Shown: piece by piece, positions 8,433 through 18,225 of the stretch
Position numbering within the stretch: position 1 is the stretch's first letter
Layout of the letters: the number at the start of each line of letters is the position of its first letter
Origin: Sphingomonas abietis
Lineage (GTDB): Bacteria; Pseudomonadota; Alphaproteobacteria; Sphingomonadales; Sphingomonadaceae
Direction: 5' to 3'
DNA: 64,000 nucleotides
NCBI RefSeq assembly: GCF_027625475.1
Contig: NZ_CP115174.1
Coordinates: 3,011,001-3,075,000, forward strand
Notes under the pieces: generated by a model
Told to the model about the DNA's origin: nothing
What the model saw: only the letters and a program-made list of their open reading frames with translations
Databases searched by the model: none
Translations under genes and position numbers: made by a program

Positions 8433-9781
8433 CCGATGGCCGCAGCCTCGTCCGTTGCCCCGCATGGGCGTCCGCGGCGATCGCGATCGGCCTGCTCGCC
8501 GGACCATCGCGCGCGACGCCCGCACAACCGGCGACGCCTCGTCTTTGCGCCATTCTCGCGGCACCGGCCGATGGCGTGGATGCGACCACGCTCGTCCAGC
8601 GCGCGATCGAGTCCTGCGCGAAGCGCCATGGCGGACGGGTGACGCTGGGCGCCGGGCGCTTCGTCGTCGGCCCGCTCCGACTGGCCTCGCGGATCGACCT
8701 GCACCTCGATCGGGGCGCACGGCTCGAAGGGTCGACCGACCATGCCCGCTATCGCGCCGCCTATGTGAACTGGGCGTTCCGGCCGAACGAGGCGCTGATT
8801 TCGGCTGTCGGCACGCATGATGTGGCAATCACCGGAGATGGCACGATCGACGGCCGGGGCGATACATGGTGGCCCGAGGCGAGCGCCGATCGCGAGGCGG
8901 GCAATCCGAAGACGATCGCCGCCGGGATGCCGGCGAGCAACGGCCTGCCCCGGCCATCGCTGATCGAGGCCTATGGCGCGTCCCGGATCACGATCCGCGA
9001 CGTCCATATCGTGCGCTCGCCGATGTGGACGATCGCGCTGCGCTACACGCAGGGCGCCACGATCGGCCATGTCGACATCGAGAACCCGGCCGACTCCCCC
9101 AACACCGACGGCATCGATATCGTCGCCTCGCGCAACGTCACCGTGCGCGGGACGACGATCTCCACCGGAGACGATTGCATCGCCATCAAGTCGGGCCTGA
9201 CCGGCAGCCATCTGCCGCCGGTCGCGACCGACCTTGTCCGGCTCAGCGACCTGCATCTGCGGAGGGGACATGGCCTGTCGATCGGCAGCGAGACGCTGTT
9301 CGGAATCCGCAACGTCACCGCCGACCATATCGATTTCGACGGCACCGATAACGGTCTGCGGATCAAGTCGGGGCGCGATCGCGGCAATCGGCTCGAGCAT
9401 TTCCACTTCAGCGATATCTCCATGCGCGGCGTCGGAACGACGATCTCGATCAGCGCTTATTATCCGAAACCCGGACCTGAAGACGATCCACGCCAGCCGG
9501 TGACCGCCACGACGCCGTTCATCCGGGACGTCACGATCCGTCACCTGCGCGCACGGGAAAGCCACGCCGCCGGCATCATGATCGGCCTGCCCGAATCGCC
9601 GCTGCGATCCGTCGTCCTGCGCGACGTGGCGATCCAGGCCGATCGCCCGCTCCAGATCCGCAACGCCGAGGTTGCACTCTGCCATGTCCATATCGTGGGG
9701 CGGAACGGCGTCGCCGATGTGGAGCATGGCGGCCATGTGGCGGAAGCCTGCGATCCGACAAGAGACGCCAACAAAGGGTAG
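8429..9781 (+). CDS. glycoside hydrolase family 28 (polygalacturonase-like), secreted
   Basis: The 450-residue right-handed beta-helix enzyme has an N-terminal export signal (WASAAIAIGLLAGPSRA). All four GH28 signatures are present: NTDG at 225-228 (catalytic D227), GDDC at 247-250 (catalytic D248 and D249), GHG at 280-282 (H281) and RIK at 311-313. The family hydrolyses alpha-1,4-galacturonan or related pectin chains by inversion. The ATG overlaps the stop of the cytochrome gene, so it is translationally coupled to the dehydrogenase operon. That link suggests the complex oxidises a sugar released from pectin, although this is inference. Confidence 0.92.
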   Translation: MTDGRSLVRCPAWASAAIAIGLLAGPSRATPAQPATPRLCAILAAPADGVDATTLVQRAIESCAKRHGGRVTLGAGRFVVGPLRLASRIDLHLDRGARLEGSTDHARYRAAYVNWAFRPNEALISAVGTHDVAITGDGTIDGRGDTWWPEASADREAGNPKTIAAGMPASNGLPRPSLIEAYGASRITIRDVHIVRSPMWTIALRYTQGATIGHVDIENPADSPNTDGIDIVASRNVTVRGTTISTGDDCIAIKSGLTGSHLPPVATDLVRLSDLHLRRGHGLSIGSETLFGIRNVTADHIDFDGTDNGLRIKSGRDRGNRLEHFHFSDISMRGVGTTISISAYYPKPGPEDDPRQPVTATTPFIRDVTIRHLRARESHAAGIMIGLPESPLRSVVLRDVAIQADRPLQIRNAEVALCHVHIVGRNGVADVEHGGHVAEACDPTRDANKG

Positions 9782-10023
9782 AGGAGCCACGGCCAGACGC
9801 CCTTGATGTCTCTGCGGTCGCCAAGCTGCGGCAGGGCAAGTCATGAAAGATCATGCGCGGCAAGCGACGGAGCGCGAGGGGAGATGGCGTTTTCTCGCTT
9901 CCCCATATCGCAACCCTGAATGTCAGGCAGAACAATCTTCGATTCGAGAGCAAGAGCCGGAGTGCGGGGACGGGGCATAGTGACCAGGTTCGTGGCATAG
10001 CGACACCAGAGGGAAGATCGACC

Positions 10024-11103
10024 ATGGACAAGCCCGCGAAGGACAGGACCGCGCCCCACCCGACCGCCACCGATCCGCGTTGGCGGCATGTGCTGGCACG
10101 CGACAAGACCGCCGACGGGGCGTTTTGGTATTCGGTCGCCACGACCGGCATCTATTGCCGCCCGTCCTGCCCATCGCGCGCGGCCAATCCGGACCATGTG
10201 ACCCTCCACGACTCGCTCGACGACGCCAGGGCAACCGGATTTCGCGCCTGCAAGCGTTGCAACCCCGAGGGTCTGTCGGCCGACGCCAGCCATGCCGCGA
10301 TCATCGCGAAGGCCTGCCGCCTGATCGAACACAGCGAAACATCGCTCTCGCTGGCCGATCTGGCAGACGCCGTCGAACTGAGTCCCAGCTATTTCCACCG
10401 CCTGTTCAAAAGCACGACCGGCGTCACACCCAAGGCCTATGCGGCAGCTCATCGCGTCGCTCGGCTTCGCGATGGCCTGGATAAGGCGGGCAGCGTCACC
10501 CAGGCGATCTACGCGGCCGGCTTCAACTCGAACGGCCGCTTCTACGAGCAGGCGAGCGATATCCTCGGCATGACCCCGACGCGATACAAAGCGGGCGGCC
10601 GCGATGAGGAGATATGCTTCGCGATCGCGCAATGCTCGCTCGGGGCGATCCTCGTCGCCTCCAGTGCGAAGGGCGTCGTCTCGATCCTCCTTGGCGACGA
10701 CGCGAACGCGCTGGCGGAGGATTTGCAGGATCGCTTCCCACAGGCGCACCTGGTGGGCGGCGATGCGGACTATGACCGGCTCGTCGCACGTGTCGTCGGC
10801 TTGGTCGAGGCGCCGAAGCTCGGCCTGGACCTGCCACTCGACGTTCGGGGCACGGCGTTCCAGCAGCGCGTCTGGCAGGCGCTCCGCGACATCCCGGCCG
10901 GACGCACCCTGTCTTACCGGGATATCGCCGAGCGGATCGGCGCGCCCAAAGCGGTGCGTGCGGTCGCGGGTGCCTGCGCGGCGAACCACATCGCGATCGC
11001 GATCCCCTGCCATCGGGTCGTCCGCAACGATGGCGCGCTGTCAGGCTATGCGTGGGGTGTCGAACGCAAGCGCGAACTGCTCCGGCGAGAGGATGCGGCG
11101 TGA
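10024..11103 (+). CDS. ada: Ada, methylphosphotriester/O6-methylguanine DNA methyltransferase and transcriptional activator
   Basis: The 359-residue protein has the full Ada architecture. The N-terminal zinc domain has Cys45, Cys49, Cys76 and Cys79 (CRPSC and CKRC), where Cys45 would accept methyl groups from phosphotriesters. An AraC-type HTH follows at about residues 95-185 (SPSYFHRLFKSTTGVTPKAY). The C-terminal suicide methyltransferase has its acceptor Cys329 in IPCHRVVRNDG. Methylation of the N-terminal Cys turns it into an activator of the adaptive response. The longer in-frame extension upstream is rejected because MDKPAKDRTAPHPTATDPRW fits the family start, with GGGAAG before it. It stands alone between unrelated operons. 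Confidence 0.95.
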   Translation: MDKPAKDRTAPHPTATDPRWRHVLARDKTADGAFWYSVATTGIYCRPSCPSRAANPDHVTLHDSLDDARATGFRACKRCNPEGLSADASHAAIIAKACRLIEHSETSLSLADLADAVELSPSYFHRLFKSTTGVTPKAYAAAHRVARLRDGLDKAGSVTQAIYAAGFNSNGRFYEQASDILGMTPTRYKAGGRDEEICFAIAQCSLGAILVASSAKGVVSILLGDDANALAEDLQDRFPQAHLVGGDADYDRLVARVVGLVEAPKLGLDLPLDVRGTAFQQRVWQALRDIPAGRTLSYRDIAERIGAPKAVRAVAGACAANHIAIAIPCHRVVRNDGALSGYAWGVERKRELLRREDAA

Positions 11104-11150
11104 GCGGGCGAACGGAATGAACGACCCCATCCGGCCGGACTTCAGTCCGT

Positions 11151-12035
11151 TTAGGAAGGCCCGTGGATTTCCGCGATATACCCGCCGGGGAACCGGACCA
11201 TCGCCGAGCGCCGGTCCCCGTCCGCATGGTCGGCTACCAGCACCTCGGCGCCCGCCGCCCGCGCTTTGGCCAGTGTCGCCGCGAGATCCGGCACGGCATA
11301 ACCGGTCAGTTCCCGGCCATAGGGCCACGGCAAAGCGCCATCGCTGACCAGCAGCAACATCTCGCCATAACCCGAGTGGAGGTGGAGACGGCGATAGGCC
11401 GTTCCCGGTTTACCAATCTCGTCGCCCGATGCCGCCCTGTCGTCCGACACGATCTTGCCATGCGAGAAAGCCAACCAGGCCGCCACGAACCTGTCGGCGG
11501 CATCGGCGGTGAGATAGATCCGGTTCTCGGGCACGGTCGTGAGCGGCGCGTAATGCGGCGTGATCCCATGCCAATAAAGTTGCATGTTCACACCGCCCGG
11601 CCACTGGATCAGCACATCGCGGCCGATCGGATCGGGGAAGGTTTCCACCAGCCCGATCGCCCCGGCCTTTCGCGCGGCGGCAACGGCCGCATCGATATCC
11701 GTTACGAGATAGCCGGTTCGTTCGAGCCCGAACGGGTAAGGGATCGGCGTTTTGAACCCGAAGACCGACACCATCCCGGCGGGAGACATCGCCACCTGCG
11801 AGATCGTCTCGCTCGGCGTCGGCGTGACCTGAAACACGCCCTGCTTTCCCGCCGTGCCGCCGAAGGTCGCGACGAAGCCCGCCACGAAGCGATCGACATC
11901 CTCGGGAGCGACATAGACATGCGTGGAATCATATTGCGGCCCGACCGCGAAGTCGGCGGCCGCCTTGGCCTCGGCCCCTGCCGCCATCGACGCGGACAGC
12001 GAAGCCGCGACAAGCCAGAACGAAACGCGCTTCAT
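11151..12035 (-). CDS. exported VOC-family (glyoxalase-like) protein
   Basis: The 294-residue protein has a signal peptide (MKRVSFWLVAASLSASMAAG, mature start near AKAAADF) and two glyoxalase/VOC halves, roughly residues 35-155 and 165-290. VOC metal-type residues (H, E and their partners) occur in HVYVAPEDVDRFV and GYIAEIH. The substrate is unknown. It is the last gene of a minus-strand set (pirin, alpha/beta hydrolase, FMN reductase, this protein), with 21 bp to the preceding gene. Export to the periplasm is unusual for VOC enzymes but clear here. Confidence 0.8.
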   Translation of the reverse strand: MKRVSFWLVAASLSASMAAGAEAKAAADFAVGPQYDSTHVYVAPEDVDRFVAGFVATFGGTAGKQGVFQVTPTPSETISQVAMSPAGMVSVFGFKTPIPYPFGLERTGYLVTDIDAAVAAARKAGAIGLVETFPDPIGRDVLIQWPGGVNMQLYWHGITPHYAPLTTVPENRIYLTADAADRFVAAWLAFSHGKIVSDDRAASGDEIGKPGTAYRRLHLHSGYGEMLLLVSDGALPWPYGRELTGYAVPDLAATLAKARAAGAEVLVADHADGDRRSAMVRFPGGYIAEIHGPS

Positions 12036-12056
12036 CGGATGATCCTTTCGGAATGA

Positions 12057-12647
12057 TCAATAGGGTGGGGTCGTCTTCGCGCGTTGCGCACGAGCGGCCT
12101 CCGTCCACCAGGCGAGGTCTTCGGCGAAGCGCGGGAACGCGCGCGCCAGCGCCGTGCCGCCTTCGCCGGTCGGTTCCGCCGCCGCATCGAGGGCCTGGCC
12201 TATGCCGCCGACCGCGAGGGGGGTGGAGGTGACGACCATGCCCATTTCCGACAGTGTGCCGTGCCAGGCGAGGCCGGCCCTGAGGCCGGCGAAGCGGCCT
12301 GCGGAATAGCTCGCGATCGCGGCAGGCCGCCAGGCCCACTCGGCGAGGAAATGGTCGGTCAGGTTCTTGAGCCCGGGCTGGATGCCCCAATTATATTCGC
12401 CCGCAACGAACACGAAGGCGTCCGCAGACCGGATCTTGCCCGCCAGTGCCTCCAGCGCGTCGGGGGCCTCGCCCGGCGCATAGTCCATGTAGCGCTTGTC
12501 GAGCATCGGCAGGTCGATCGCCTTCGCGTCGATCAGTTCCGGGCTGGCGCCGCGGTCAGCGAATGCACGGACGAGATAATCCGCCAGGCGGATGCCGACG
12601 CGATGCGATCGGTAGGAACCGTAGAAGATCAGAATGCGGTCGCTCAT
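12057..12647 (-). CDS. NAD(P)H-dependent FMN reductase family protein
   Basis: The 196-residue flavodoxin-like protein has the NADPH-dependent FMN reductase pattern. The FMN phosphate loop is FYGSYRSHRVG near the N-terminus, followed by FVAGEYNWGIQPGLKNLTDH, the usual EYN flavin-contact motif. These enzymes supply reduced flavin or reduce quinones and chromate-like acceptors. The start at 12647 has GAGG 8 nt upstream. It is the third gene of the pirin operon, and neighbours with similar redox or quinone roles suggest an electrophile or quinone stress response. Confidence 0.85.
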   Translation of the reverse strand: MSDRILIFYGSYRSHRVGIRLADYLVRAFADRGASPELIDAKAIDLPMLDKRYMDYAPGEAPDALEALAGKIRSADAFVFVAGEYNWGIQPGLKNLTDHFLAEWAWRPAAIASYSAGRFAGLRAGLAWHGTLSEMGMVVTSTPLAVGGIGQALDAAAEPTGEGGTALARAFPRFAEDLAWWTEAARAQRAKTTPPY

Positions 12648-12706
12648 GGTAATCCTCGCAATGGAGAGGCCGCGCGCAGCCGCTTCGCCCCGCGCGGCCT
12701 CCTCGG

Positions 12707-13534
12707 TCAGCGCGCGATGAAGGCGAGCAGATCGGCGTTGATCTGCGCGCCATGCGTCGTCGGCATGCCGTGCGGATAGCCCGGATAGGTCTTGTATTCG
12801 GCGCCGGGGATCAGCTTGGCGGAAAGGTCGCCCGAGATCGCGATCGGCACGATCTGGTCGTCCTCGCCGTGCAGCACCAGCGTCGGCACGGTGATCGCCT
12901 TGAGGTCGGCGGTGAAGTCGGTCTCGGAGAAGGCCGCGATGCCGAGCACATGGGCGAGCGCGCCGCCGCTCATCCCCTGCCGCCACCAATTGAGCCGCAC
13001 GCCCTCCTTCACCACCGCGCCGTCGCGGTTGAAGCCGTAGAAGGGCAAGGTGAAGTCGTAATAATATTGGGCACGGTCGGCGGCGGTCTGCGCGCGGATA
13101 TCGTCGAACACCGCCATCGGCACGCCGTTGGGATTGTCGGGCGTCTGCACCATCAGCGGCGGCACCGCGCTGATCAGCACCGCCTTGGCGACGCGGCCGG
13201 GCTTGGCGTGCGCGACGTAGCGCGCCACCTCGCCGCCGCCGGTCGAATGGCCGATGTGGATCGCGTTCCGGAGATCGAGCGCGTCGGTGAGCGCGACGAC
13301 GTCGGCGACATAGCTGTCCATGTCGTGCCCGGTCGCCGACTGGGTCGAGCGGCCATGGCCGCGCCGATCGTGCGCGATCACGCGATAGCCCTTCTCCAGG
13401 AAGAACATCATCTGCCCGTCCCAATCGTCGGAACTCAGCGGCCAGCCGTGATGGAACATGATCGGCTGGGCATCCTTCGAGCCCCAATCCTTGTAGAAGA
13501 TTTCGGTGCCGTCGGTGGTGGTGATCGTGGTCAT
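12707..13534 (-). CDS. alpha/beta hydrolase, non-heme chloroperoxidase/aryl esterase type
   Basis: The 275-residue enzyme has the chloroperoxidase-like signature set. HHGWPLSSDDWDGQM is the oxyanion region, GHSTGGG near residue 95 holds the nucleophile Ser, LHGEDDQIVP carries the acid, and YPHGMPTTH carries the catalytic His. These cofactor-free enzymes are esterases or perhydrolases, and the physiological substrate is unknown. It lies 50 bp after the pirin gene and 59 bp before the FMN reductase on the same strand. Confidence 0.9.
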   Translation of the reverse strand: MTTITTTDGTEIFYKDWGSKDAQPIMFHHGWPLSSDDWDGQMMFFLEKGYRVIAHDRRGHGRSTQSATGHDMDSYVADVVALTDALDLRNAIHIGHSTGGGEVARYVAHAKPGRVAKAVLISAVPPLMVQTPDNPNGVPMAVFDDIRAQTAADRAQYYYDFTLPFYGFNRDGAVVKEGVRLNWWRQGMSGGALAHVLGIAAFSETDFTADLKAITVPTLVLHGEDDQIVPIAISGDLSAKLIPGAEYKTYPGYPHGMPTTHGAQINADLLAFIAR

Positions 13535-13584
13535 GGAAGGTCTCCCTGTGCGTACTGCTCGATGATAGCGAATGTGGATGAAGG

Positions 13585-14283
13585 TCAGGCGGCGTCGACG
13601 AGGACGAGCTCGGCGTCGTTGATCGCGGTGACGCGCAGCACGGCCTCGTCGGAGATCGCCGCACCGTCGCGCGCCTCGAGCCGGACGCCGTTGATCTCGA
13701 TCGTGCCGCTGGCGGGGACGAGATAGCCATGGCGATCGGCGCCCAGCGGATATTCGGCGGTCTCGCCGGCTTTCAGCGTGGCGCCGACGATCCGCGCGTC
13801 GGTGCGGATCGGCAACGCCTCGGCGTCTTCGGCAAAGCCGCTGGCCAGCGTGACGAAGCGCCCCGATCGATCGCCCTTGGGAAAGGGCTTGGCACCCCAG
13901 CTCGGCTTTTCGCCCCGCGTCTTCGGCTCGATCCAGATCTGGAAGATCTTCGTCGTGCCCTCCTCGCGGTTATACTCCGAGTGGCGGACGCCCGATCCGG
14001 CGCTCATCACCTGCACGTCGCCCGCCTCGGTGCGGCCGATATTGCCCAGACTATCCTGATGCGTGATCGCGCCCTCGCGGACGTAGGTGACGATTTCCAT
14101 GTCGGCATGGGGGTGCGGCGGGAAACCGGTGCCAGCGGCGATCGTATCGTCGTTCCACACCCGGATCGGGCCCCAGCCCATCCGCGACGGCTCGTAATAG
14201 CCGGCAAAGGAGAAGTGGTGCTTGGCATCCAGCCAGCCATGGTTGGCGGCGCCAAGTTCAGCAAAAGGGCGGCGTTCGATCAT
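13585..14283 (-). CDS. pirin family protein (bicupin)
   Basis: The 232-residue protein is a bicupin of the YhhW/YhaK-like pirin type. The metal site shows in PPHPHADMEIVTYV and HQDSLGN, with RHSEYN and FQIWIEP further on. Bacterial pirins can act as quercetin 2,3-dioxygenases or redox-sensing partners. The start at 14283 has GAGG 9 nt upstream and matches the family length. An in-frame extension to 14328 has no support. It is the first gene of a four-gene operon and divergent from a LysR regulator, which probably controls it. Confidence 0.9.
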   Translation of the reverse strand: MIERRPFAELGAANHGWLDAKHHFSFAGYYEPSRMGWGPIRVWNDDTIAAGTGFPPHPHADMEIVTYVREGAITHQDSLGNIGRTEAGDVQVMSAGSGVRHSEYNREEGTTKIFQIWIEPKTRGEKPSWGAKPFPKGDRSGRFVTLASGFAEDAEALPIRTDARIVGATLKAGETAEYPLGADRHGYLVPASGTIEINGVRLEARDGAAISDEAVLRVTAINDAELVLVDAA

Positions 14284-14388
14284 CGTTCTGGTCCTCGTAA
14301 GAGCGAGCCGTTCGGCTCCGACCGCCAAGGAATGCGGCAGGTCGGCCCTTGACGAAATAGAAGCGTTGGCATCACATCGTTTCCGAAA

Positions 14389-15312
14389 ATGCCAAGACGA
14401 CTTCCCGATCTCGAAGCCTGGGCGATCTTCGCCAAGGTCGCCGAACGCGGCTCCTTCTCCGGGGCTGCGAGCGAACTCGGCCTGTCCAACCCGACCGTAT
14501 CCAAGGCGATCGGCCGGCTGGAGGCGCGGCTCGGCTTCGCGCTTCTCGCCCGCACCTCGCGGCGTCTGTCCCTCACCGAGGCAGGCCGGTCCTCACTGGA
14601 ACGCGCATCGCACATCCTGAGCGAGGGCGAGACATTGGAGGACGAGGCGGTCGATCAATCGCGGACACCACGCGGACTGGTGCGGGTGAGCGCGCCGCTG
14701 TCGTTCGGCACCGCCTATTTCGGCGCGGTGTTGCCCGCTTTCCTGGAGGCGTATCCGGAGATCACGCTCGACGTCGCGCTCAGCGATCGCCGCGTCGATC
14801 TGGTCGCCGAGGGATTCGATTTCGCGTTGCGCATCGCCAGCCTGGAGGATTCCTCGCTCCTGTCCCGCCGGCTGTGCGCCGTCCGGCGGCTGCTGGTCGG
14901 CGCGCCAGCCTATTTCGACATGCGAGGCCGGCCTACCCATCCGGCCGAGCTGATGCGCCATGCCGCACTCGCCTACACCGGCAGCGCGGAACGCGGCGTG
15001 TGGCGCTTCAGTCATCCGCAGTTCGGCGAAGAGCTGATCGAGCCTGCTGTCCGCATCTGGACGGACAATGCCGACATGCTGAACCCGGTGCTGATCGCAG
15101 GACAGGGCGTCGCCCTACAGCCGGAATTCCTGGTGTGGCGCGAATTGCGCGACGGCGTGCTTGAAATCGCGATGTCCGATTGGTCGGTGAAGCCGCTCGG
15201 CCTGCACCTCGTCATGCCGCCCAGCCCGCTGCGGCCGCAGCGCGTCCAGCTCCTGATCGACTATCTCGCCAGTGCGCTCGCCGATCCTCCCCGGGCGCAG
15301 CACGCCCGCTGA
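14389..15312 (+). CDS. LysR-family transcriptional regulator, divergent from the pirin operon
   Basis: The 307-residue regulator has an N-terminal winged HTH (residues 5-65: EAWAIFAKVAERGSFSGAAS, then SNPTVSKAIGRLEARLG) and a periplasmic-binding-like effector domain at about 90-295. It faces away from the pirin gene with a 105-bp shared promoter region. In this family that arrangement usually means it activates the divergent operon in response to a small aromatic or quinone-like ligand. The effector is unknown. Confidence 0.9.
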   Translation: MPRRLPDLEAWAIFAKVAERGSFSGAASELGLSNPTVSKAIGRLEARLGFALLARTSRRLSLTEAGRSSLERASHILSEGETLEDEAVDQSRTPRGLVRVSAPLSFGTAYFGAVLPAFLEAYPEITLDVALSDRRVDLVAEGFDFALRIASLEDSSLLSRRLCAVRRLLVGAPAYFDMRGRPTHPAELMRHAALAYTGSAERGVWRFSHPQFGEELIEPAVRIWTDNADMLNPVLIAGQGVALQPEFLVWRELRDGVLEIAMSDWSVKPLGLHLVMPPSPLRPQRVQLLIDYLASALADPPRAQHAR

Positions 15313-15400
15313 ATATCTCGGCAATACGGATTCCCAGAATGGCGGGAATGGCCCATGCTAGGCGAAGCTCTGTCATATCCGTTTCCCGGAGGACCACCCG

Positions 15401-17125
15401 ATGGTACAGACGATCGCCGACCTGATCACCGCAACCCTCGCCGACGCCGGCGTCAAGCGGATCTGGGGGGTCACAGGCGACAGCCTCAACGCGATCAACG
15501 ACAGCCTGCGCCGTCTGGGTTCGATCCAATGGATGCACGTCCGCCACGAGGAAACGGGTGCGTTCGCGGCCGGCGCCGAGGCCGCCGCGACAGGCGAGCT
15601 GGCCGTCTGCGCAGGAAGCTGCGGACCAGGCAATCTGCACCTCATCAACGGCCTGTTCGATTGCCAGCGCAACCGCGTGCCGGTCCTCGCCATCGCCAGT
15701 CATATCCCGTCCTCGGAAATCGGCCTCGGCTATTTCCAGGAAACGCATCCGACCGAGCTGTTCCGCGAATGCAGCCATTTTTGCGAACTGGTGACAAACC
15801 CGGCACAAATGCCGGAATTGCTTCACCGTGCGATGCGAACCGCGATCGGCAAGCGCGGCGTGGCGGTGCTCGTCGTGCCCGGCGACGTCTCGCTCCTGAC
15901 GATGCCGAAGGGCACGCCGACCCGCTTCGCGCCCGTCGTCGCCCCCCGCCTCGTCCCTGACTCCGGCGAAATCGGCAAGCTCGCCACGTTGCTGAACAAC
16001 TCCAAGACGGTCACCATGCTGTGCGGTTCGGGATGCGCCGGCGCGCATAACGAGGTGATCGCGCTTGCCGATGCGCTTCAGGCGCCGATCGTCCATGCCT
16101 TTCGCGGCAAGGAACATCTCGAGTGGGACAACCCGTTCGATGTCGGAATGACGGGCTTTCTGGGCTTCTCGTCGGGCTACCACGCGATGAAGGAGTGCGA
16201 CACGCTGCTCATGCTGGGGACCGATTTCCCCTACCGCAATTTCTATCCGAACAACGCCCGGGTCGCCCAGGTCGATCGCGATCCGGCATCGCTGGGACGG
16301 CGCGTGCCGATCGAACTCGGTCTGCTGGGCGATGTCCGGGAGACGATTACCGCGCTGCTGCCGCACCTGTCGGGCGAACGATCGGGCAAATTCCTGGAGG
16401 CGGCACGTCGGCACTATGCCAGTAGCCGCGCCAAGCTCGACGATCTGGCCACGCCGCGCAGCGCGGGAAAGCCTCTCCATCCCCAATTTATCGCCCGCAC
16501 GCTCAGCGCGGTGGCCGCGGAAGACGCCATCTTCACCGCGGATGTCGGCACACCCGTCATCTGGACGGCGCGTTACGTCCGGACCAACGGAAAGCGTCGC
16601 ATCATCGGGTCTTTCAACCATGGCTCGATGGCGAATGCGATGCCGCAGGCGCTCGGCGCGCAGGCGGCCTTCCCGGGCCGGCAGGTGGTTTCGCTATCGG
16701 GTGATGGCGGCTTCACGATGCTGATGGGCGACATGCTGTCGGCCGTCCAACTGCAACTGCCGATCAAGATCGTGGTACTGAACAACGGCACGCTCGGTTA
16801 CGTCGCGATGGAGATGAAGGCCGGCGGTTATCTCGATACCAATGTCGACCTGAAGAACCCGAATTTCGCGGAGATGGCCTCGATAGCCGGCTTCAAGGGC
16901 ATCCGTGTCGAGAACTCGGACGCGCTGGAGGGCGCGTTGCGCGACGCTTTCGCGCATCCGGGGCCGGCGCTCGTCGATGTGGTGACGGCCACCCAGGAAC
17001 TGTCCATGCCGCCGACCATCGGGCTGGAGCAGGCGAAAGGCTTCAGCCTCTACATGCTGAAGGCGATCATTTCCGGACGCGGCGACGAGGTGCTCGAACT
17101 GGGAACAACCAACGTTTTGCGCTAG
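15401..17125 (+). CDS. poxB: pyruvate dehydrogenase (quinone), thiamine-diphosphate enzyme of PoxB type
   Basis: The 574-residue ThDP enzyme has the three-domain POX plan. The N-terminal PYR domain has the activating Glu in [15 protein letters not shown], the middle FAD-binding region includes [11 protein letters not shown], and the C-terminal PP domain has [11 protein letters not shown] and NNGTLGYV. PoxB oxidatively decarboxylates pyruvate to acetate and CO2 and passes electrons to ubiquinone at the membrane. The [19 protein letters not shown] stretch is typical of PoxB rather than acetolactate synthase. It stands alone after the LysR gene and converges on the cysteine synthase operon. Confidence 0.92.
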   Translation: MVQTIADLITATLADAGVKRIWGVTGDSLNAINDSLRRLGSIQWMHVRHEETGAFAAGAEAAATGELAVCAGSCGPGNLHLINGLFDCQRNRVPVLAIASHIPSSEIGLGYFQETHPTELFRECSHFCELVTNPAQMPELLHRAMRTAIGKRGVAVLVVPGDVSLLTMPKGTPTRFAPVVAPRLVPDSGEIGKLATLLNNSKTVTMLCGSGCAGAHNEVIALADALQAPIVHAFRGKEHLEWDNPFDVGMTGFLGFSSGYHAMKECDTLLMLGTDFPYRNFYPNNARVAQVDRDPASLGRRVPIELGLLGDVRETITALLPHLSGERSGKFLEAARRHYASSRAKLDDLATPRSAGKPLHPQFIARTLSAVAAEDAIFTADVGTPVIWTARYVRTNGKRRIIGSFNHGSMANAMPQALGAQAAFPGRQVVSLSGDGGFTMLMGDMLSAVQLQLPIKIVVLNNGTLGYVAMEMKAGGYLDTNVDLKNPNFAEMASIAGFKGIRVENSDALEGALRDAFAHPGPALVDVVTATQELSMPPTIGLEQAKGFSLYMLKAIISGRGDEVLELGTTNVLR

Positions 17126-17271
17126 GCTGGAGCAACCGTCAGCGCGGCGGCCAGGCGCCCGGCCCGTAAACCGCCCGGCAGGCGCGACGCCCTTCCCGCC
17201 CTGCGTCTGCCGGCATGGTCGAGCCGGATACAGCGATCTGGAGGGACTGGCGACAAAAGTCCGCCGGGCGG

Positions 17272-18225
17272 TCACGACAAGTCCTCGAACAGCGCGGTTG
17301 TGCCATATCGCTCGGCAAAGTCCGGTATCAGGACGACGATCGTCCGGCCTTCCGATTCCGGTCGCCGGGCGACCCGGATCGCGGCCGAAAGGGCGGCGCC
17401 CGCGCTGATACCGACAGGCACACCATCGGTGCGCGCAACCTCTCTCGCCAGCCCGATCGCGTCGTCGTCCTCGACCGTCAGAATCTCGTCGACCACCGCG
17501 AGATCGAGGATGCTGGAGAGGAAGCCCGAGCCGATGCCCTGGATCTTGTGCGGCCCCGCTTTGCCGCCGGACAGCACCGCACTTCCGGCAGGCTCGACGG
17601 CGACGACGCGGATATCGGGCTTCTTCTCCTTCAGCACCTTGCCGACGCCGGTGATCGTGCCGCCCGTGCCGATCCCGGACACGAAGATATCGATCTCGCC
17701 CGCCGTATCGTCCCAAATCTCCAGCGCCGTAGTGACCTGGTGGATCGCAGGATTGGCGGGATTGTCGAACTGGCGAACCAGGAATGCGCCGGCTATCTCC
17801 TCCGCCAGAGCGTGCGCCCGGCGGATGGCGCCGCCCATACCCTCGCCGGCGGGCGTGAGCTCGATCCGCGCGCCGAGCAGGCGGAGCATCCGGCGGCGCT
17901 CCGCCGACATGCTTTCCGGCATGGTGAGGATCAGCCTGTACCCCTTGGCGGCGGCGGCAAAGGCGAGGCCGATGCCGGTATTGCCCGACGTCGCCTCGAT
18001 CAGCGTCGCGCCCGGCCCGATGCGGCCGGTTCGTTCGGCATCCTCAATCATCGCGACGCCGATCCGGTCTTTCACGGAGGCCAGCGGGTTGAAGAATTCG
18101 AGCTTGCCGATCAGCCGCGCCTTCAGCCCATAGGCCACCTCCAGCCTAGCCAGCCGGACCAGCGGCGTCGCGCCGACCGTCTGGGTGATGTCATCGTAAA
18201 CCTTGCCGCGAGACGTATGGCTCAT
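17272..18225 (-). CDS. cysK: cysteine synthase A (O-acetylserine sulfhydrylase)
   Basis: The 317-residue fold-type II PLP enzyme makes L-cysteine from O-acetylserine and sulfide. The PLP lysine is K52 in NPLASVKDR. TSGNTGIGLA is the substrate loop, and GTGGTITGVG binds the PLP phosphate. Its gene overlaps the preceding hydrolase gene by 4 bp and closes a long operon that begins with a TonB receptor and an LLM monooxygenase. That makes assimilation of sulfur released from an organosulfur compound the natural reading. It may be a second, operon-dedicated CysK. Confidence 0.93.
   Translation of the reverse strand: MSHTSRGKVYDDITQTVGATPLVRLARLEVAYGLKARLIGKLEFFNPLASVKDRIGVAMIEDAERTGRIGPGATLIEATSGNTGIGLAFAAAAKGYRLILTMPESMSAERRRMLRLLGARIELTPAGEGMGGAIRRAHALAEEIAGAFLVRQFDNPANPAIHQVTTALEIWDDTAGEIDIFVSGIGTGGTITGVGKVLKEKKPDIRVVAVEPAGSAVLSGGKAGPHKIQGIGSGFLSSILDLAVVDEILTVEDDDAIGLAREVARTDGVPVGISAGAALSAAIRVARRPESEGRTIVVLIPDFAERYGTTALFEDLS

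Noticed and set aside
12057..13730. 557-codon frame covering the FMN reductase and beyond
   Set aside because: The part beyond 12647 is an out-of-frame reading of the chloroperoxidase-like hydrolase. The real start has a ribosome-binding site at 12647.
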